Shown piece by piece: positions 62,358-64,000 of a DNA stretch of 64,000 nt. This DNA comes from Flavobacterium gelatinilyticum (GTDB lineage: Bacteria > Bacteroidota > Bacteroidia > Flavobacteriales > Flavobacteriaceae): contig NZ_CP114287.1 in the NCBI RefSeq assembly GCF_027111295.1, positions 1,736,001-1,800,000 of the forward strand. The letters are read 5' to 3'. The notes under the pieces are model-generated. The model was given only the letters and a program-made list of their open reading frames with translations, was not told where the DNA came from and ran no database searches. Each line of letters begins with the position of its first letter. Positions within the stretch are counted from its first letter, which is position 1. Made by a program: the position numbers and the translations under genes.

Positions 62358-64000
62358 CTATCGGTTTAAATAAATTCTTCCTTGCTGCGGAGGTTTATTG
62401 TTTTTATTAAAATTCAGAACATAAAAATATACTCCATTTGGTGCTATTCCTCCGCTGAGACCGCTTTGTTCATAATTCATTCCGTCCCATCCCGGTTTAT
62501 TTTTATGACCTTTATACATTCCGTTTCCGTATCTGTTGAAAATCTCAATTGTATAATCCGGATATAAAAAGTCAATATCAGGAATTATAAAAGTATCGTT
62601 AATTCCGTCTCCATTTGGAGAGAATCCATCCGGAACAAAAAATGCATATTCCTGAGAATTACAATCGATTAAGGAAACTGTTACCGCCAGATTTTCATAT
62701 GATATACAATTTTCGGTATTCGAAAAATCAAATCCATAATACGTTGTCCTGTCGCTTAAGGGTGTCGAAGAAGGCAGTACATTTCCGTTAACAGCCGCAT
62801 CATACCATACAACCGTTGAAGGCGAATTGGTATTGTTAGATAAATTCAAAATTGTTGGATTGTCTAATCCGCAGAAATTTTGTCCATCAGCAATTAATAC
62901 CGGTGCAGGAACATCATTTATAGTTACGGTAATTTTAGAGGCTTCGGAAACACATCCTGCAGGAGAAGTTTCTTTGACGAAATAATCTTCCGATTTTAGA
63001 AGATAGTTGTCAGGCAGTGGTGTTGCCGCAGTTTCAGAAATATACCATTTATACTGTACTCCCTGAGGCTGCAGGTCTAGTACCGTTGCTTCATCAGCTT
63101 TACAAAACGACTGATTTGCAGCTGCCGGAGCCGTTGGAATAGGATGTAGAATAAAACTTCCTGTTTTTCCTGTAACATCAATATCACAGCCTGTTGTATT
63201 ATTTTTATAATTAGTGATAGTAATTGCTGATGATCCTGAATTAGGAAGTAGAGCAGATGGAATTACAAAACTTGCTATTCCATTAACCGGATTTAAATCA
63301 ATTGTTTGTACTGGAGAAGTGTTTTGCCCTGAAAGCTGGTACGATAATGTAACATCTGTTAAAGCCTGAAAACCGGATATTGTAACCTGAACCGGTCTGC
63401 CGAAACAAACACTTGCGATTTGCATGGTCAGAGCTGAAAAATTTGGCAGCGGATTGATAATAATGTTTCCTGCTACATCTGCCCCACTGACGCATTGAGA
63501 TTCAATATGTGTAATAGCAGTAATTCTAATTACAGAGGTGCCGCTTCTTGAATTCAACTGGTCAGGCACTATAAAATCTGCATTTCCTCCGGTAACCGTA
63601 ATTCTTGCTACTTGTGAAAATGCTGTATTTGCACCTGTTACATTATATATAATATTATAGTCTCCATCAGCAAGTTTAATGGCATTACTTAGATGAACTA
63701 TCGCATCTTTATTTTGGCAAGTAGGTTCAGATGTTAAAACAGCTCCCTCTAAGTCTGGATTGGGGTAAATAATCAAGTCGTCTGATAAATTATTTATAAT
63801 ATTTTGACATGCTCTTCGGCTGTTAAAAGCGTAAATATCTAATATGTTAACTTTAAAAACACCAACTTGTTGGAAAAAATCCGGTCTTAATGGAAAAGTA
63901 AGGACACCGTTGTTAAAATTAGATAAAACTGTTTCTGTTGCTGCCCTTGGCCCCGACACGCTATATCTTACATAATAGCTCCCATTTGGTATATTTGTTG
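62358..64000 (-). CDS. type IX secreted surface protein, type B sorting domain (SprB-like), partial
   Basis: At least 547 residues; the frame stays open to the right edge, so the N-terminus is missing. Repeated beta-sandwich (Ig/PKD-like) modules, then the gliding-motility-associated C-terminal domain (type B CTD, TIGR04131-like). The CTD has VPDGFSPNGDGINDTFIIPD, TIEIFNRYGNGMYKGHKNKP, GWDGMNYEQSG and GVYFYVLNFN. It is exported by the type IX system and fixed by the adjacent PorP/SprF protein. Possibly an adhesin for gliding or biofilm. Confidence 0.92.
   Translation of the reverse strand, partial: TNIPNGSYYVRYSVSGPRAATETVLSNFNNGVLTFPLRPDFFQQVGVFKVNILDIYAFNSRRACQNIINNLSDDLIIYPNPDLEGAVLTSEPTCQNKDAIVHLSNAIKLADGDYNIIYNVTGANTAFSQVARITVTGGNADFIVPDQLNSRSGTSVIRITAITHIESQCVSGADVAGNIIINPLPNFSALTMQIASVCFGRPVQVTISGFQALTDVTLSYQLSGQNTSPVQTIDLNPVNGIASFVIPSALLPNSGSSAITITNYKNNTTGCDIDVTGKTGSFILHPIPTAPAAANQSFCKADEATVLDLQPQGVQYKWYISETAATPLPDNYLLKSEDYFVKETSPAGCVSEASKITVTINDVPAPVLIADGQNFCGLDNPTILNLSNNTNSPSTVVWYDAAVNGNVLPSSTPLSDRTTYYGFDFSNTENCISYENLAVTVSLIDCNSQEYAFFVPDGFSPNGDGINDTFIIPDIDFLYPDYTIEIFNRYGNGMYKGHKNKPGWDGMNYEQSGLSGGIAPNGVYFYVLNFNKNNKPPQQGRIYLNR

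Overview
The window is a chromosomal piece of a low-GC Bacteroidetes bacterium, almost certainly a Flavobacterium close to the F. johnsoniae group. The evidence is the TAnnTTTG-type -7 promoters, weak Shine-Dalgarno signals, a PorP/SprF plus type B sorting-domain (type IX secretion) locus, CarboxypepD_reg-fused TonB receptors, DUF5723/OmpA proteins and many long hairpin repeats between genes. No rRNA, tRNA, CRISPR array or intact insertion sequence was seen.

Layout. 1-775: AT-rich accessory edge with a partial HEPN-like gene. 776-13267: mostly housekeeping genes (fused B12-dependent acyl-CoA mutase IcmF type, L,D-transpeptidase, DUF4197, PurU, catalase, a BtuF-like binding protein, PyrF). Between catalase and the BtuF-like gene lies a tandemly duplicated, gene-free transcription-unit-like sequence with perfect terminators (candidate paired small RNAs) plus long inverted repeats. 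13381-24015: a stress and envelope block with two DUF5723 outer-membrane paralogues at its ends. Between them are Dps, CsbD, an AraC-type regulator with a response regulator and a histidine kinase, and a seven-gene operon of small membrane or stress proteins (DUF4142, beta-barrel, Lmo0937-like, YtxH, holin-X-like and two unknowns). The promoter region of that operon shares a 17-bp block with the duplicated small-RNA candidates.

24459-35000: prfA, then an accessory island. The island has a truncated DUF262 gene ending in a hairpin scar, an intact overlapping DUF262-HEPN pair, and a 39-aa ORF overlapping (ATGA) a CBS-domain protein with a C-terminal Rx4H HEPN-like motif. It also has an XRE regulator facing a small unknown gene across a perfect 24-bp palindrome, a regulator C-terminus remnant and a frameshifted gene. 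This is the best candidate for an undescribed defence or toxin-like system. It is followed by YqaE/Pmp3, DUF5995, a GreA/GreB-like factor behind a long hairpin, and small genes.

35083-54446: PhzF-like protein, an LRR lipoprotein, topoisomerase III, two DUF6265 lipoproteins, an MFS transporter, and then an iron-uptake region. That region has three TonB-dependent receptors, a PepSY membrane protein and a DUF4198 protein. Four of its five promoters carry variants of one 17-bp inverted repeat, TTATTTA-nnn-TAAATAA, next to a consensus TTG/TAnnTTTG promoter. 54582-64000: GyrI-like protein, ValS, DUF1573, a lipoprotein, and a three-gene type IX secretion locus (type B sorting-domain surface protein, PorP/SprF, PorE-like OmpA protein) that runs off the right edge.
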